DNA of 64,000 bases, taken from positions 2,435,482 to 2,499,481 of the forward strand of contig NZ_CP127390.1 in the NCBI RefSeq assembly GCF_030286045.1. Reading direction: 5' to 3'. Positions 1 through 8,783 of this stretch are shown here, in pieces (the first letter of the stretch is position 1; every line of letters begins with the position of its first letter). The position numbers were made by a program, and so were the translations under genes. The stretch is from Propionimicrobium sp. PCR01-08-3 (GTDB lineage: Bacteria > Actinomycetota > Actinomycetes > Propionibacteriales > Propionibacteriaceae). The notes beneath the pieces are model-generated. The model ran no database searches. It was not told the origin of the DNA and worked only from the letters and a program-made list of their open reading frames with translations.

Positions 1-840
1 CACCCGGATCCCGGCCTCGTGCAACGCGCGCGCCGCACCGACCGCCACCGCATCACAGGAGGCGACCAGGGCGGTGAATTCGTGCTCGCCGTGGGCCAGC
101 CAGGCTTGCATCGAGCGGTAGCCGTTGTCCATGGTGAACAATTCGTGTGGCAACTCCGAGGGGACGATCACGTGCGGATCGGCCTGGTTCCCGGCCCGGG
201 CGAGCGCCGCGCGCACCCCGGCAAACCTCAGCGCCCACACCTGACCTTGTTCCTGCGCAGAACCCGCACCCACGAACGCGACCTTCCGATGCCCGAGTTC
301 TGCCAGACGCGCGCCGAGATCGAAGCCGCCGGAATAGTCGTCCACACACACCGACGAATGAGCCGAGCGCAAGCCCGAGTAGTCCGATGTCGTACAGAAC
401 ACGATCGGGACGTCGAGCTCGGCGAGTTGTCTGCTGAGCAGGTGCGAGTCGGTGGACTGCGCGTCTCCGTATCGTCCGAGAAAGACCACACCGGCGAACT
501 TGCCATCGCGCACGATGCGCTCCACCGTCGCAAAATGCGCGCTGCGCACCGGCACATGCGACATCGTGATGGCGAATCCTGCCTTGCCGAACGCTTCCTC
601 GAGGATGAGCAGAACATCGATGAGCAGCGGGCTCGGCTCGCCTTGAATGATCACCGAAATCGTCCGATTGGCCGAAATCTTCAGGCTTCGGGCACTTGCG
701 TTCGGCACATACCCGTACTGCTTCGCGGTGGCGAGGATGCGGTCACGTGTCTCGGCGTTGATGCCCTCGCGATCGTTGAGTGCTCTGGACGCGGTCGAAA
801 CAGCCACCCCACAGATGCGGGCAAGCTCCTTGATCGTCAT
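1..840 (-). CDS. LacI-family transcriptional regulator (3' end outside window)
   Basis: Reading from the ATG at 840 toward the left edge gives 280 codons with no stop, so the C-terminus lies outside the window. Residues 3-22 form the LacI helix-turn-helix (IKELARICGVAVSTASRAL), followed by a hinge with the usual Y-x-P-N-x-x-A-R-S-L pattern and a periplasmic-binding-protein-like effector domain. A GTG nine bases upstream is an alternative start. It is the last visible gene of the run DUF624, binding protein, two permeases, LacI, so it probably controls this sugar operon and the divergent GH65 gene through the palindromes at 4040-4053 and 4824-4835. The effector sugar cannot be read from the sequence. 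Confidence 0.93.
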   Translation of the reverse strand, partial: MTIKELARICGVAVSTASRALNDREGINAETRDRILATAKQYGYVPNASARSLKISANRTISVIIQGEPSPLLIDVLLILEEAFGKAGFAITMSHVPVRSAHFATVERIVRDGKFAGVVFLGRYGDAQSTDSHLLSRQLAELDVPIVFCTTSDYSGLRSAHSSVCVDDYSGGFDLGARLAELGHRKVAFVGAGSAQEQGQVWALRFAGVRAALARAGNQADPHVIVPSELPHELFTMDNGYRSMQAWLAHGEHEFTALVASCDAVAVGAARALHEAGIRV

Positions 841-878
841 ATCGCCCACGCATTACACCCCCTCGCGATGAAGCGAGG

Positions 879-1712
879 TCAGCCCTTGACAGCGCCGGCC
901 ACCACTCCGCTGATGATGTGGCGCTGCGCGACCAGATAGAAGACGATCACCGGAATCATCGCAAGCACCAGGATGCCCATCATGGCACCCATATCCACCG
1001 AGCCATAGCCACCCTTGAGGTATTGGACGGCGATCGGAATCGTCTTGAACTTCTTCATGTCCAGGGTCAGATAGGGCAGCAGGTAGTCGTTCCACAACCA
1101 CATGACTTCGAGAATGGCGACGGTGACCACCGACGGCCGCATGATCGGCAAGACCACCTGGAAGAAGGTCCGCACCGGCCCACAACCGTCGATCGTCGCG
1201 GCTTCCTCGATCTCGTGCGGGATCGACTTCACGAACCCGGTAAAGATGAACACCGCCAGCCCGGCGCCGAATCCGAGGTAAACGATCCACAGACCGAACG
1301 GATTGCCCAGATGCAAGAAGTCCGTCAGCCACGACAGGGTGAACATCACCATCTGGAACGGCACCACGAGGTTCAGCAGGAACGCCGAATAAAGCGTCTT
1401 CGCGTATTTGTTGTCGGCCCGCACGATCCACCAGGCGGTCATCGAGGTGCATAGCAGGATCAGCGCCGTCGATCCGACGGTGATGATCAGTGACCATCCG
1501 AAGGACGAGAAGAACTCCGTCAGCTGCACGCCACGCGCATAGTTCGCCAGCCCGACGAACGTTTCCGAGTTGGGCAGCGAAAACGGCTGGGACGAGATGA
1601 ACACCTTGTCCTTGAACGAATTGATCACCACGAGAACGATCGGAAACATGTAACCGATGCTGATGATCGTGAAGATGACGGTCCACAGACCCGGACGCTT
1701 GACCTTGCTCAC
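879..1712 (-). CDS. Carbohydrate ABC transporter permease (MalG-type)
   Basis: A 277-residue membrane protein starting VSKVKRPGLWTVIF, with about six hydrophobic segments and the MalG-type EAA loop (HEIEEAATIDGCGPVRTFFQVVLPI). It forms the translocation channel with the permease encoded just upstream. The GTG at 1712 is chosen because it overlaps the stop of that permease by four bases (GTGA) and has a GAAGGAGA ribosome site. The family needs an ATPase such as MsmK or MalK; none is encoded here, so a shared ATPase elsewhere is likely, as is common for sugar systems of this class. Confidence 0.93.
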   Translation of the reverse strand: MSKVKRPGLWTVIFTIISIGYMFPIVLVVINSFKDKVFISSQPFSLPNSETFVGLANYARGVQLTEFFSSFGWSLIITVGSTALILLCTSMTAWWIVRADNKYAKTLYSAFLLNLVVPFQMVMFTLSWLTDFLHLGNPFGLWIVYLGFGAGLAVFIFTGFVKSIPHEIEEAATIDGCGPVRTFFQVVLPIMRPSVVTVAILEVMWLWNDYLLPYLTLDMKKFKTIPIAVQYLKGGYGSVDMGAMMGILVLAMIPVIVFYLVAQRHIISGVVAGAVKG

Positions 1713-2551
1713 GACAGCGTCTCCTTCGAACGAGTCAGTCTGTTCTGCAGCATCGCGAGTGCCGCGACGATCAGCAGGAAGATCACGGCCTTCGCCTGGC
1801 CGACGCCCTCGAAACCGGTGCGTCCGTAGAACGTGTTGTAAATGTTCAGCGCGAGCAATTCGGACATCCTTGAGGGTGCTCCGTTGGTCAATGCCAGGTT
1901 CTGGTCGAAAAGCTTGAAGCCGTTGGTGATGGTGAGGAAGGTGCACACCGTGATGGAGGGCATTACCAAGGGAATCGTGATATTGAACAGGGTCTGCCGC
2001 CGAGAGGCCCCATCGACTTCGGCCGACTCGAAAAGATCGGTCGGAATCGATTGCAACCCGGCGATGTAGATCACCATCATGTAGCCGACCTGCTGCCAGC
2101 ACATCAAGATGACCATGCCCCAGAACCCGTAGGAGCCGCTGTATGTGATCGACCTCGCCCAGTAGCCGAGGATGCCGTTCAGCAAGAGCATCCAGATGTA
2201 GCCGAGGACGATGCCGCCGATCAGATTGGGCATGAAGAACACCGAGCGGAAGATATTCGTCCCGCGGAAGGTCTTGATCAGCAGATAGGCCACCACGAAC
2301 GCGATGACGTTGATCAACACGGTCGTGACGATCGTGAACGCCGCCGTGTACCACAGGGAATGCAGGAACGTGGCGTCCGAGAACACACCCTTGTAATTGG
2401 CCAGGCCGACCCACTTTGACTTGGTCACCGTGGTGAATCGGGTGAATGACAGGTAGACGCCGAGCACGAACGGAACAACAAAACCGATCATGAAGGCGAG
2501 CACCGTCGGGCCGGTGAACAGCCAGCCCCAACGGGTTAACGATCGTTTCAT
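1709..2551 (-). CDS. Carbohydrate ABC transporter permease (MalF-type)
   Basis: A 280-residue inner-membrane permease with a hydrophobic N-terminus (TGPTVLAFMIGFVVPFVLG) and an EAA-like loop (FESAEVDGASRRQTLFNITIPL). It pairs with the downstream MalG-type permease, with which it overlaps by four bases. A long perfect hairpin (2575-2604) lies between it and the binding-protein gene, which fits the usual lower expression of permeases relative to the binding protein. The substrate is probably a disaccharide, inferred from the neighbouring GH65 phosphorylase. Confidence 0.93.
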   Translation of the reverse strand: MKRSLTRWGWLFTGPTVLAFMIGFVVPFVLGVYLSFTRFTTVTKSKWVGLANYKGVFSDATFLHSLWYTAAFTIVTTVLINVIAFVVAYLLIKTFRGTNIFRSVFFMPNLIGGIVLGYIWMLLLNGILGYWARSITYSGSYGFWGMVILMCWQQVGYMMVIYIAGLQSIPTDLFESAEVDGASRRQTLFNITIPLVMPSITVCTFLTITNGFKLFDQNLALTNGAPSRMSELLALNIYNTFYGRTGFEGVGQAKAVIFLLIVAALAMLQNRLTRSKETLS

Positions 2552-2574
2552 CTAAAAGAGTCCTCGCGGAAAAG

Positions 2575-2604
2575 GTGGGTGGGCGCCCAGCAGCGCCCAC
2601 CCAC
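2575..2604 (-). terminator. Intercistronic hairpin after the binding-protein gene
   Basis: A perfect 12-bp stem (GTGGGTGGGCGC pairing with GCGCCCACCCAC) with a 6-nt loop sits between the binding-protein stop and the first permease. On the minus strand it is followed by CCTTTTCC rather than a full U tract. It may be a partial terminator or an mRNA 3'-end stabiliser that leaves the binding protein in excess over the permeases. Confidence 0.6.
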
Positions 2605-2617
2605 GGTGATCGGCCGA

Positions 2618-3958
2618 CTAGCCGTTGGCGTTGGTGAGCTCGTATTCGGTCGCCCAACCATCGACGAATGCGGTCTTGACCGCGTCCCATTCACCGGTGC
2701 CCTGCGCGTACTGGAGCAGCGCCTGGCCGACGCCGTTCTTCCACTCTTCGGACGGCATCGTGGTGAAGTTCCAGGTGACCGAGGTCTTTCCGGCTTCCTG
2801 ATAGGCGGCGTCTGCCAGTACCAGCGGGTTGGACGACTGGTAGTCGGCGAAGGTATCGAACGGGGTCACAAATCCCATGGTGTTGGCGATCGCATCACGC
2901 CCGGTATCGGAGGTGATGACCCAGTCGAGGAAGTCCTTGGTGGCCTGCTGGTCCGCTTCAGAGGCCTCATTGTTGATCACCCAGTAGTTCTCGGAACCGG
3001 TTGTCAGGCCCTGGTTCTCCTCGCCTGGAGCACCGATGTAGATCGGCAGCATGCCGAGATCCTCGTCGCTCACCGACTGGCCCTTGATGTCGTTGTATGC
3101 CCAAGTGCCGTTCTGATAGAAGACCGCCTGGCCGAGCGCGAACTCGGAATTCGCGTCCTCGATCGTCTTGCCCGACAGGGAGGACGGCTCGACGGTCGCG
3201 TTGTTGATGTACAGATCGAAGATGTTCTTGTACTGCGGCAGGTAGGTGCCTTTGATGGTGGCCGGCTGGCCGACGATGTTGTCGTCCTTGTACTCGTAGT
3301 AGAGCGGAAGGTTGGCCAGGTGGGTCTTGAAGCGCCAATCGGACGATGAGTCGAACCCTGCCGAGGTGAATGCGCCGCTCACGCCCAGCTCGTCCTTGTC
3401 GGCCTGAATGCCTTCGGCGACCTTCTTGAGCGCATCGAAGCTGGTCAGCTGGTCGATCGAGGTGATCGCGGCATCGGGCAGCGCGAAGTACTTGTCGAGC
3501 AGCGCCTTGTTGTAGATGAGGCCGTAGGTCTCCATCGCATACGGGATCGCGACCGGCGCGCCCTCGTCATTGGTCAATGCGATGCTTTGGTCACTCAGGT
3601 GCTCGTAGATCGAGGTATCGGACAGGTCGGACGCATAGTCCTTCCAGGTCTGCAGGCCGACCGGGCCGTTCACCTGGAACAGGGTCGGCGCCTCGGACTT
3701 CGCCATCTCGGACTTCAGCGTGGTTTCGTAGGTGCCGGAGGCGGCCGTCTGCACGGTAACGTTCACGCCGGTCTCGGCGGTGTAGTCGGCGGCCAACGCC
3801 TCCCAGTCGGATGCCTGCTCCGGCTTGAAGTTCAGGTAGTAGACGCTGCCGTCGGAGCCTTTGTCCGAGTCACCGGATCCGCACGCGGCGAGCGTACCCG
3901 TCAGTGATAACGCCACGAGGCCCGCGGCCACGGACGTGAGGATCTTGTGCTTGTTCAT
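2618..3958 (-). CDS. Extracellular sugar-binding lipoprotein of ABC transporter
   Basis: A 446-residue solute-binding protein, family 1. The N-terminus has a lipoprotein signal (MNKHKILTSVAAGLVALS then LAAC), followed by a Gly/Ser/Asp-rich linker and a mature domain starting VYYLNFKPEQASDWEALAADY, typical of extracellular sugar-binding proteins. It is anchored to the outer face of the membrane and delivers sugar to the two permeases. The ATG at 3958 follows a GAAGGAG ribosome site; upstream in-frame codons lack one. An inverted repeat resembling a LacI operator lies 82-95 bases upstream. Maltose-like disaccharides are a reasonable guess for the substrate because of the GH65 gene. Confidence 0.93.
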   Translation of the reverse strand: MNKHKILTSVAAGLVALSLTGTLAACGSGDSDKGSDGSVYYLNFKPEQASDWEALAADYTAETGVNVTVQTAASGTYETTLKSEMAKSEAPTLFQVNGPVGLQTWKDYASDLSDTSIYEHLSDQSIALTNDEGAPVAIPYAMETYGLIYNKALLDKYFALPDAAITSIDQLTSFDALKKVAEGIQADKDELGVSGAFTSAGFDSSSDWRFKTHLANLPLYYEYKDDNIVGQPATIKGTYLPQYKNIFDLYINNATVEPSSLSGKTIEDANSEFALGQAVFYQNGTWAYNDIKGQSVSDEDLGMLPIYIGAPGEENQGLTTGSENYWVINNEASEADQQATKDFLDWVITSDTGRDAIANTMGFVTPFDTFADYQSSNPLVLADAAYQEAGKTSVTWNFTTMPSEEWKNGVGQALLQYAQGTGEWDAVKTAFVDGWATEYELTNANG

Positions 3959-4039
3959 CGTCGGGGATACTCCTTCGTGAGGACTGCATGCCGGACTCTC
4001 CTTGGTCCGGCCTTTTCGTCCGGAACGGCGGTGCTGCAT

Positions 4040-4053
4040 CGGAACCGATTCCG
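4040..4053. promoter_or_regulatory. Candidate LacI-family operator upstream of binding-protein gene
   Basis: CGGAACCGATTCCG has perfect five-base arms (CGGAA and TTCCG) around four bases. It resembles the palindrome GGAAACGTTTCC found in the divergent GH65/DUF624 promoter and the general LacI-family operator pattern. Both sites probably bind the LacI protein encoded at 1-840. Confidence 0.5.
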
Positions 4054-4117
4054 GTCGGTAGTCCAGAACTTACACTTCGCCGTGCGGCACCGCAACCAGC
4101 CGTAACCGGATCGAGAT

Positions 4118-4750
4118 CTAATCGTGTGGTTGCGGCGCGGCTTGCGCGACGATCGGTGCGATGGCGCGCTCGATCAGCGGCGTGGTGGCGAACACGACCA
4201 TCGGCAATCCGAGCAGCAGAAGCAGTATCAACCCTTGCGGCCACCACGTGCCCACGGCGATCGTCAAGCCACCGAGGGCCAACTCGATCAGCAGCACTGC
4301 TAGTGCCGGAAGCGGCCTGCCGAAGGCGACCAGTACAGCGTTGCGTAAGGTATTCGGCACCGTATTCGCAAGCCTCGCCTGGAGCGCCCAGACGAACGGA
4401 AAGACCATCAGATATAGAATACTGACTACGGCTTTCAGGATCCCTAGCAGCGATGGACCGCCCACCAGCCAGGACCCGGCGATCAGCGCACCGACAACCG
4501 AAACCACACCCCACTCCAGCGTGGATTGGCCGAGATTCGCTCTGAAGGATGCGACGAAGGTGCGGGTGATTCCGGCGTCGATGCCCTCGTTGACACGCCG
4601 GGCGGTGTCGTACAGCGCGGTCAGCGCGGCCCCTGCCGTGATGACCGGTACGGAGAAGACGATGGTCAGCACGTTCAGCCAGATGAGGTCACCGATGGCG
4701 CCCATCGCACGCCAGAACGGAGCGTCCATGTTGAACAGACGTGAGAACAT
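4118..4750 (-). CDS. DUF624 (YesL-like) membrane protein
   Basis: A 210-residue membrane protein starting MFSRLFNMDAPFWRAMGAIGDL, with about five hydrophobic segments and the DUF624 pattern around N-V-L-T-I-V-F-S-V-P-V-I-T-A-G-A-A. Proteins of this family, such as Bacillus YesL, usually lie beside sugar ABC transporters and their biochemical role is not known. The ATG at 4750 is preceded by GGAGGAGGTGAGA. It is the first gene of the minus-strand sugar cluster and shares an intergenic region with the GH65 gene. The 159 bases to the binding-protein gene contain a separate operator-like site, so two promoters are possible. Confidence 0.85.
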   Translation of the reverse strand: MFSRLFNMDAPFWRAMGAIGDLIWLNVLTIVFSVPVITAGAALTALYDTARRVNEGIDAGITRTFVASFRANLGQSTLEWGVVSVVGALIAGSWLVGGPSLLGILKAVVSILYLMVFPFVWALQARLANTVPNTLRNAVLVAFGRPLPALAVLLIELALGGLTIAVGTWWPQGLILLLLLGLPMVVFATTPLIERAIAPIVAQAAPQPHD

Positions 4751-4787
4751 TCTCACCTCCTCCGACGGACCGCCCGAACCATGCATG

Positions 4788-4850
4788 TTGTATCAGGCTC
4801 GTTGCTTCGGATATCTTCTCACGGGAAACGTTTCCGTACCATGATGGTAC
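4788..4850 (+). promoter_or_regulatory. Promoter with two adjacent palindromes for the GH65 gene
   Basis: A possible promoter reads TTGTAT (4788-4793), 18 bases, TATCTT (4812-4817). Directly downstream are a perfect 12-bp palindrome GGAAACGTTTCC (4824-4835), the classical LacI/CcpA-type core, and a second one, GTACCAT-G-ATGGTAC (4836-4850). Their place over the expected transcription start suggests repression by steric block. The region also serves the divergent DUF624 gene. Confidence 0.6.
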
Positions 4851-4873
4851 TTGGAACGCAGGAGGAGGTCGAC

Positions 4874-7147
4874 ATGACGCAGCGGGTGTTCGCGGTAGAG
4901 CCCTGGGCGATTTCGGCGCGGACGCTGAATGACGCCGACATGGCGCTGATGGAATCCATGACGTCGACCGGAAACGGCCACATGGGCATGCGTGGAAACT
5001 TCGAAGAGGGCTATTCGGGCAGCACGCATCAGGGCACCTATCTCGCCGGCGTCTGGTATCCCGACCGAACCCGCGTGGGTTGGTGGAAAAACGGCTATCC
5101 GGAGTACTTCGGAAAATCGGTGAATGCCATGAACATCATCGCCATTCCGATCCGGATCAATGGCGAGCAGGTCGATCTGTATCGCGGGACCCCGGGAAAC
5201 TTCAATGTCCGCCTCGATCTGCGTAACGGGCTGCTGACGAGGTCATTCGACTATCACGTCGACAACGCTCAGGTGCATGTGGAGTTCGAGCGATTCTTGT
5301 CACTGGCAACCCCTGAACTGTGTCTTCAAAAGGTCCGAATCTCCGTGGTCTCCGGGAGCGCTGCGATTGAGTTATCTCCCCAGATCGACGGCGACGTCTA
5401 CAACGTGGAATCGAACTACAACGAACGCTTCTGGGATGTCGTGTGGCGCTGCGGTGGCAAGCACCCGGCCCTCTCGATGCGGACGAAACCTAATCTGTTC
5501 GGTACCCCGCAATTCACGGTGACCGGCGGCATGGCGCTTCATGCCGAGGGGCTGAATCTCAGTGGCGAAATCGACGACCCGCTGCGGGTGGGATGCCGAC
5601 TCAACAGTAATCTCGGCGCCGGAGAATCGGTTTGCCTGAACAAGACCGTGGCAGTGGTCACCTCACGTGACCTCGCCCCGGATCAGCACGCCGAGGCGGT
5701 GGCAAGACTGCTCGGTGATGCTGCCACCCGGGGGTACGAATCGCACAAGGCAACTCATACCGCGCTATGGGAAAAGCGTTGGTCGCGAGCCGCCGTGCTG
5801 ATCGAAGGCGATGACGAGGCACAACAGGGCATCGCGTTCAGTCTCTTCCAGCTGTTCTCCACCTACTACGGGGAGGATGAGCGGCTCAACATCGGGCCGA
5901 AGGGGTTCACCGGAGAAAAGTACGGAGGCGCGACCTACTGGGACACCGAGATCTATCTCCTGCCGTTGTATCTGGCCGTCGCCGATCCGTTGGTCTCGAG
6001 GTCGCTGCTGACCTATCGGCACAATCAGCTCCCGCAGGCCCGCACCAACGCTGGGCGCCAGGGGCTGCCTGGGGCCTTGTACCCGATGGTCACCTTCGAT
6101 GGGCTGGAATGTCACAACGAATGGGAGATCACCTTCGAAGAAATTCACCGCAATGGTGCGATCGCCTATGCCATCGCCAACTACACGCGCTACACCGGTG
6201 ACCGTTCCTACCTCGACGGCCCCGGCATCGAGGTGCTGACCCAGATCAGCCGATTCTGGGCGGGCCGGGTGCATTATTCGAAGCGTGCCCGGGCATTCAT
6301 GATTCACGGGGTGACCGGCCCGAACGAGTACGAGAACAATGTCAACAACAACTGGTACACGAACTATCTGGCAGCCTGGGTGCTCGGCTATACCTGCGAT
6401 GTGCTGGACGAACTACCCGACCGCGCGTCCGAACTCGGCATCAGCGACACCGAGCGCGAACACTGGCGCACGATTTCTGCCACCATGTACCTGCCGGCAG
6501 ATCCCGAACTCGGTGTTCAAGTGCAGCACGACACGTTCCTCGACAAGGATCTGCGTACCGTCGACACGCTTGACCCGGCTGAGCGACCACTCAACAAGCA
6601 CTGGTCATGGGACAAGATTCTGCGGTCGTGTTTCATCAAGCAGGCCGATGTGCTGCAAGGGATCTACCTGTTCGAGGATGGGTTTAGCCCGGACGAGATC
6701 AAGCGCAATTTCGACTTCTATGAGCCGATGACGGTGCACGAGTCATCGCTGTCGGCATCGATCCATTCGGTCATCGCCTCAGCCATCGGCGAGCGAGGCA
6801 AGGCCGTCGAACTCTACCGACGCACCGCCCGGCTCGACCTCGACAATTACAACGACGACACCGACGACGGTTTGCACATCACGTCGATGAGCGGCGGTTG
6901 GCTGGCCATCGTCCAGGGATTCGCGGGCATGAGGGTTCGGGACGACAGACTGGGTTTTCGTCCGTTCTGCCCCGACGGCTGGACCCGCTATTCCTTCACC
7001 ATCGGATTCAGGGATCGCCTCATTGCAGTGCAGGTTTCGGGCGAGGATGTGCAACTGAAGCTGCTGTCGGGAGACCCGCTCGACGTGGATCTGTTCGGCC
7101 GCACCCACCGGCTGGACGACCAGATCGTTGTCCCGCTCGCCGGCTGA
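4874..7147 (+). CDS. GH65 disaccharide phosphorylase, probably maltose phosphorylase
   Basis: A 757-residue cytoplasmic glycoside hydrolase family 65 enzyme. Such enzymes split an alpha-linked disaccharide with phosphate to beta-glucose 1-phosphate and glucose, inverting the anomer. The N-terminal beta-sandwich (GNGHMGMRGNFEEGY) is followed by the (alpha/alpha)6 barrel with the catalytic segment HNEWEITFEEIHRNGAIAYA, whose glutamate is the general acid. That segment closely matches maltose phosphorylases as I remember them; kojibiose or trehalose phosphorylase remain possible. The ATG at 4874 has an AGGAGG site. It is divergent from the sugar ABC cluster and shares a palindromic operator, so uptake and phosphorolysis are probably co-regulated. 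A beta-phosphoglucomutase would be expected nearby, perhaps beyond the left edge. Confidence 0.93.
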   Translation: MTQRVFAVEPWAISARTLNDADMALMESMTSTGNGHMGMRGNFEEGYSGSTHQGTYLAGVWYPDRTRVGWWKNGYPEYFGKSVNAMNIIAIPIRINGEQVDLYRGTPGNFNVRLDLRNGLLTRSFDYHVDNAQVHVEFERFLSLATPELCLQKVRISVVSGSAAIELSPQIDGDVYNVESNYNERFWDVVWRCGGKHPALSMRTKPNLFGTPQFTVTGGMALHAEGLNLSGEIDDPLRVGCRLNSNLGAGESVCLNKTVAVVTSRDLAPDQHAEAVARLLGDAATRGYESHKATHTALWEKRWSRAAVLIEGDDEAQQGIAFSLFQLFSTYYGEDERLNIGPKGFTGEKYGGATYWDTEIYLLPLYLAVADPLVSRSLLTYRHNQLPQARTNAGRQGLPGALYPMVTFDGLECHNEWEITFEEIHRNGAIAYAIANYTRYTGDRSYLDGPGIEVLTQISRFWAGRVHYSKRARAFMIHGVTGPNEYENNVNNNWYTNYLAAWVLGYTCDVLDELPDRASELGISDTEREHWRTISATMYLPADPELGVQVQHDTFLDKDLRTVDTLDPAERPLNKHWSWDKILRSCFIKQADVLQGIYLFEDGFSPDEIKRNFDFYEPMTVHESSLSASIHSVIASAIGERGKAVELYRRTARLDLDNYNDDTDDGLHITSMSGGWLAIVQGFAGMRVRDDRLGFRPFCPDGWTRYSFTIGFRDRLIAVQVSGEDVQLKLLSGDPLDVDLFGRTHRLDDQIVVPLAG

Positions 7148-7166
7148 GCCCGGATTGATTCAGCCG
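7141..7166. terminator. Hairpin spanning both stop codons of two convergent genes
   Basis: CGGCTGA (7141-7147) pairs perfectly with TCAGCCG (7160-7166) around a 12-base loop. The stem contains the stop codon of the GH65 gene and, on the other strand, the stop of the hydrolase gene. There is no T tract, so it is only a candidate bidirectional terminator. Confidence 0.35.
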
Positions 7167-8764
7167 TCGGTACAGCGAGTGCCGTCGGGCGGAACGGTAC
7201 CGTTCACCAGATAATCGACCACGATCCAGTCGATGCACTGGCTGCCCGCGTCATAGACACCATGACCCGGCGCATCCCGGGTAACCAGGGTCGCCGACTC
7301 CAACTCCGCTGCAAGGGCCTCACCGTCCTCATAAGGAGTTGCCGGATCCCCGGTGTTCTGCAGGATCAGGATAGGCGGAGCGCCCTTGCCGTCGAAGTCG
7401 ATCGCCGGCGCCGCCTTTGCGGTCCACAGCGGGCACACCAGCGAGGGCCCGGAGTACGTGCCGACGATCGGGGCGGCCTGCTCGTCCTGGGTCCATTGGT
7501 CGAAGGCATCCTGCACGCCCTTGTCGCCCCAGTCGGCGCAGCTGATCGCCGGGAACGAATAGGCAAGCGAACCGTAGGAGCCGTCGTCGTTGCGATCGTT
7601 CATGGCGTCGGCGACTTGCAGCAAGTAGCTGCCATCGCCTGTTTCCATGGTGTATTGCAGCAGCGAACTCAGCTCGGGATAGGCGTCGGCGTCGTCGTAC
7701 ATGTACAGCAGAATCCCCGACAGTGCTTGAGACTGGGTGAGCAGTCGTCCGTCTTTTGTCGGGAGGGGGCTGGAGTCCAGCCCATCCAAGAAACCGGTGA
7801 TCGTGTCGATCACACTCTGCTCGTCGGCCCCCAGGCCGCACTGAACCGATCCGCACCAATCCGCGAAGGCCCGCAGGCTCCGGTCGAAACCCTCGGCCTG
7901 GGTGACCTCTTCGTCCGGGCGGGGATCGATGGCCGAGTCGAGCACCATGCGGCGAACGTTCTTCGGGTACAGCTGAGCATAGACCGCGCCGAGGAAGGTA
8001 CCGTAGCTGGTTCCGTAGAAGCTGATCTTGTCGGCACCCATCAACTTACGAGCCAGCTCATAGTCGTAGATGGTCTCGATGGTCGAAATGTGATCCAGCA
8101 GCGCCCCGGAGTTGTCGCGGCATTGCTGGTCGAAAGCCTGCTGCGCGCTGATCAGAGCGTCGCGCTCGGCCTGATCGTCCGGGCTGAGGTCGGTGTCGAA
8201 GTAGGCATCGGTCTGGGGTCCGGTACCGCAAACGACCGGCGTCGATTGCCCCGATCCGCGCGAATCCAAACCGATCACGTCGAAGCCTTCGAGCCCCGAC
8301 ACCGGAATCGCATCCACATAGTCCTGGGCCGATCCACCGGGACCGCCCGGGTTGACCATCAGCACCCCCTGATAGGGGCCGACGCTGGCCGGACGCATCT
8401 TCATGGCGATGGTGATTGCCTGCGCACCAGGATCGGTCCAGTCCAGCGGTGCCAGGAAGGTCGCGCACTGATAGCCGTCGCAGTCGCTCCACGTCAGCTC
8501 TTGGCCGGCGTAGTCCTTGACCGAGTCGCCCAACGCGTTGGCGAAGCCGGGCGGTTCGGCCTGGCTGATGCCGGCCTCGATCGGACGATCGGGTGAGGGT
8601 TCGTCCGCATAGGTGTGCGATGGACGCGGCAGATATCCGCCGAACAGCTTGAGTGGAGATGCCAGACAGCCGCTCAGCGCCACAGCGCAAACCACGATGA
8701 GTATGACAAGTCGGGACCGGGGCACGGACGACAGCTTACCGCCGGTCATGTTTCGATCCGGCAC
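7160..8764 (-). CDS. Secreted alpha/beta hydrolase, TAP/SlpD-type peptidase lipoprotein
   Basis: About 534 residues. A hydrophobic N-terminus ends in a lipobox (VVCAVALSGC), so the product is probably membrane-anchored outside the cell. The alpha/beta-hydrolase fold shows an oxyanion region (MVNPGGPGGSAQDYV), the nucleophile elbow FYGTSYGTFLGAVY with Ser in GTSYG, and a C-terminal TAP-like segment ending with a His in PGHGVYD. This is the pattern of Streptomyces tripeptidyl aminopeptidases and SlpD/SlpE-like hydrolases; the substrate is not known. The start is uncertain: GTG at 8764 with AAGG upstream, ATG at 8749, or a GTG just before the signal peptide. It is convergent with the GH65 gene. 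Confidence 0.85.
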   Translation of the reverse strand: MPDRNMTGGKLSSVPRSRLVILIVVCAVALSGCLASPLKLFGGYLPRPSHTYADEPSPDRPIEAGISQAEPPGFANALGDSVKDYAGQELTWSDCDGYQCATFLAPLDWTDPGAQAITIAMKMRPASVGPYQGVLMVNPGGPGGSAQDYVDAIPVSGLEGFDVIGLDSRGSGQSTPVVCGTGPQTDAYFDTDLSPDDQAERDALISAQQAFDQQCRDNSGALLDHISTIETIYDYELARKLMGADKISFYGTSYGTFLGAVYAQLYPKNVRRMVLDSAIDPRPDEEVTQAEGFDRSLRAFADWCGSVQCGLGADEQSVIDTITGFLDGLDSSPLPTKDGRLLTQSQALSGILLYMYDDADAYPELSSLLQYTMETGDGSYLLQVADAMNDRNDDGSYGSLAYSFPAISCADWGDKGVQDAFDQWTQDEQAAPIVGTYSGPSLVCPLWTAKAAPAIDFDGKGAPPILILQNTGDPATPYEDGEALAAELESATLVTRDAPGHGVYDAGSQCIDWIVVDYLVNGTVPPDGTRCTDG

Positions 8765-8783
8765 CTCTCGCCTTGGTCAAACG

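Noticed and set aside
879-2690. A 603-codon open frame running across both sugar permeases.
   Set aside because: Only its last 277 codons match a permease; the rest is out of frame with the real MalF-type gene, which has better protein features and a start of its own.
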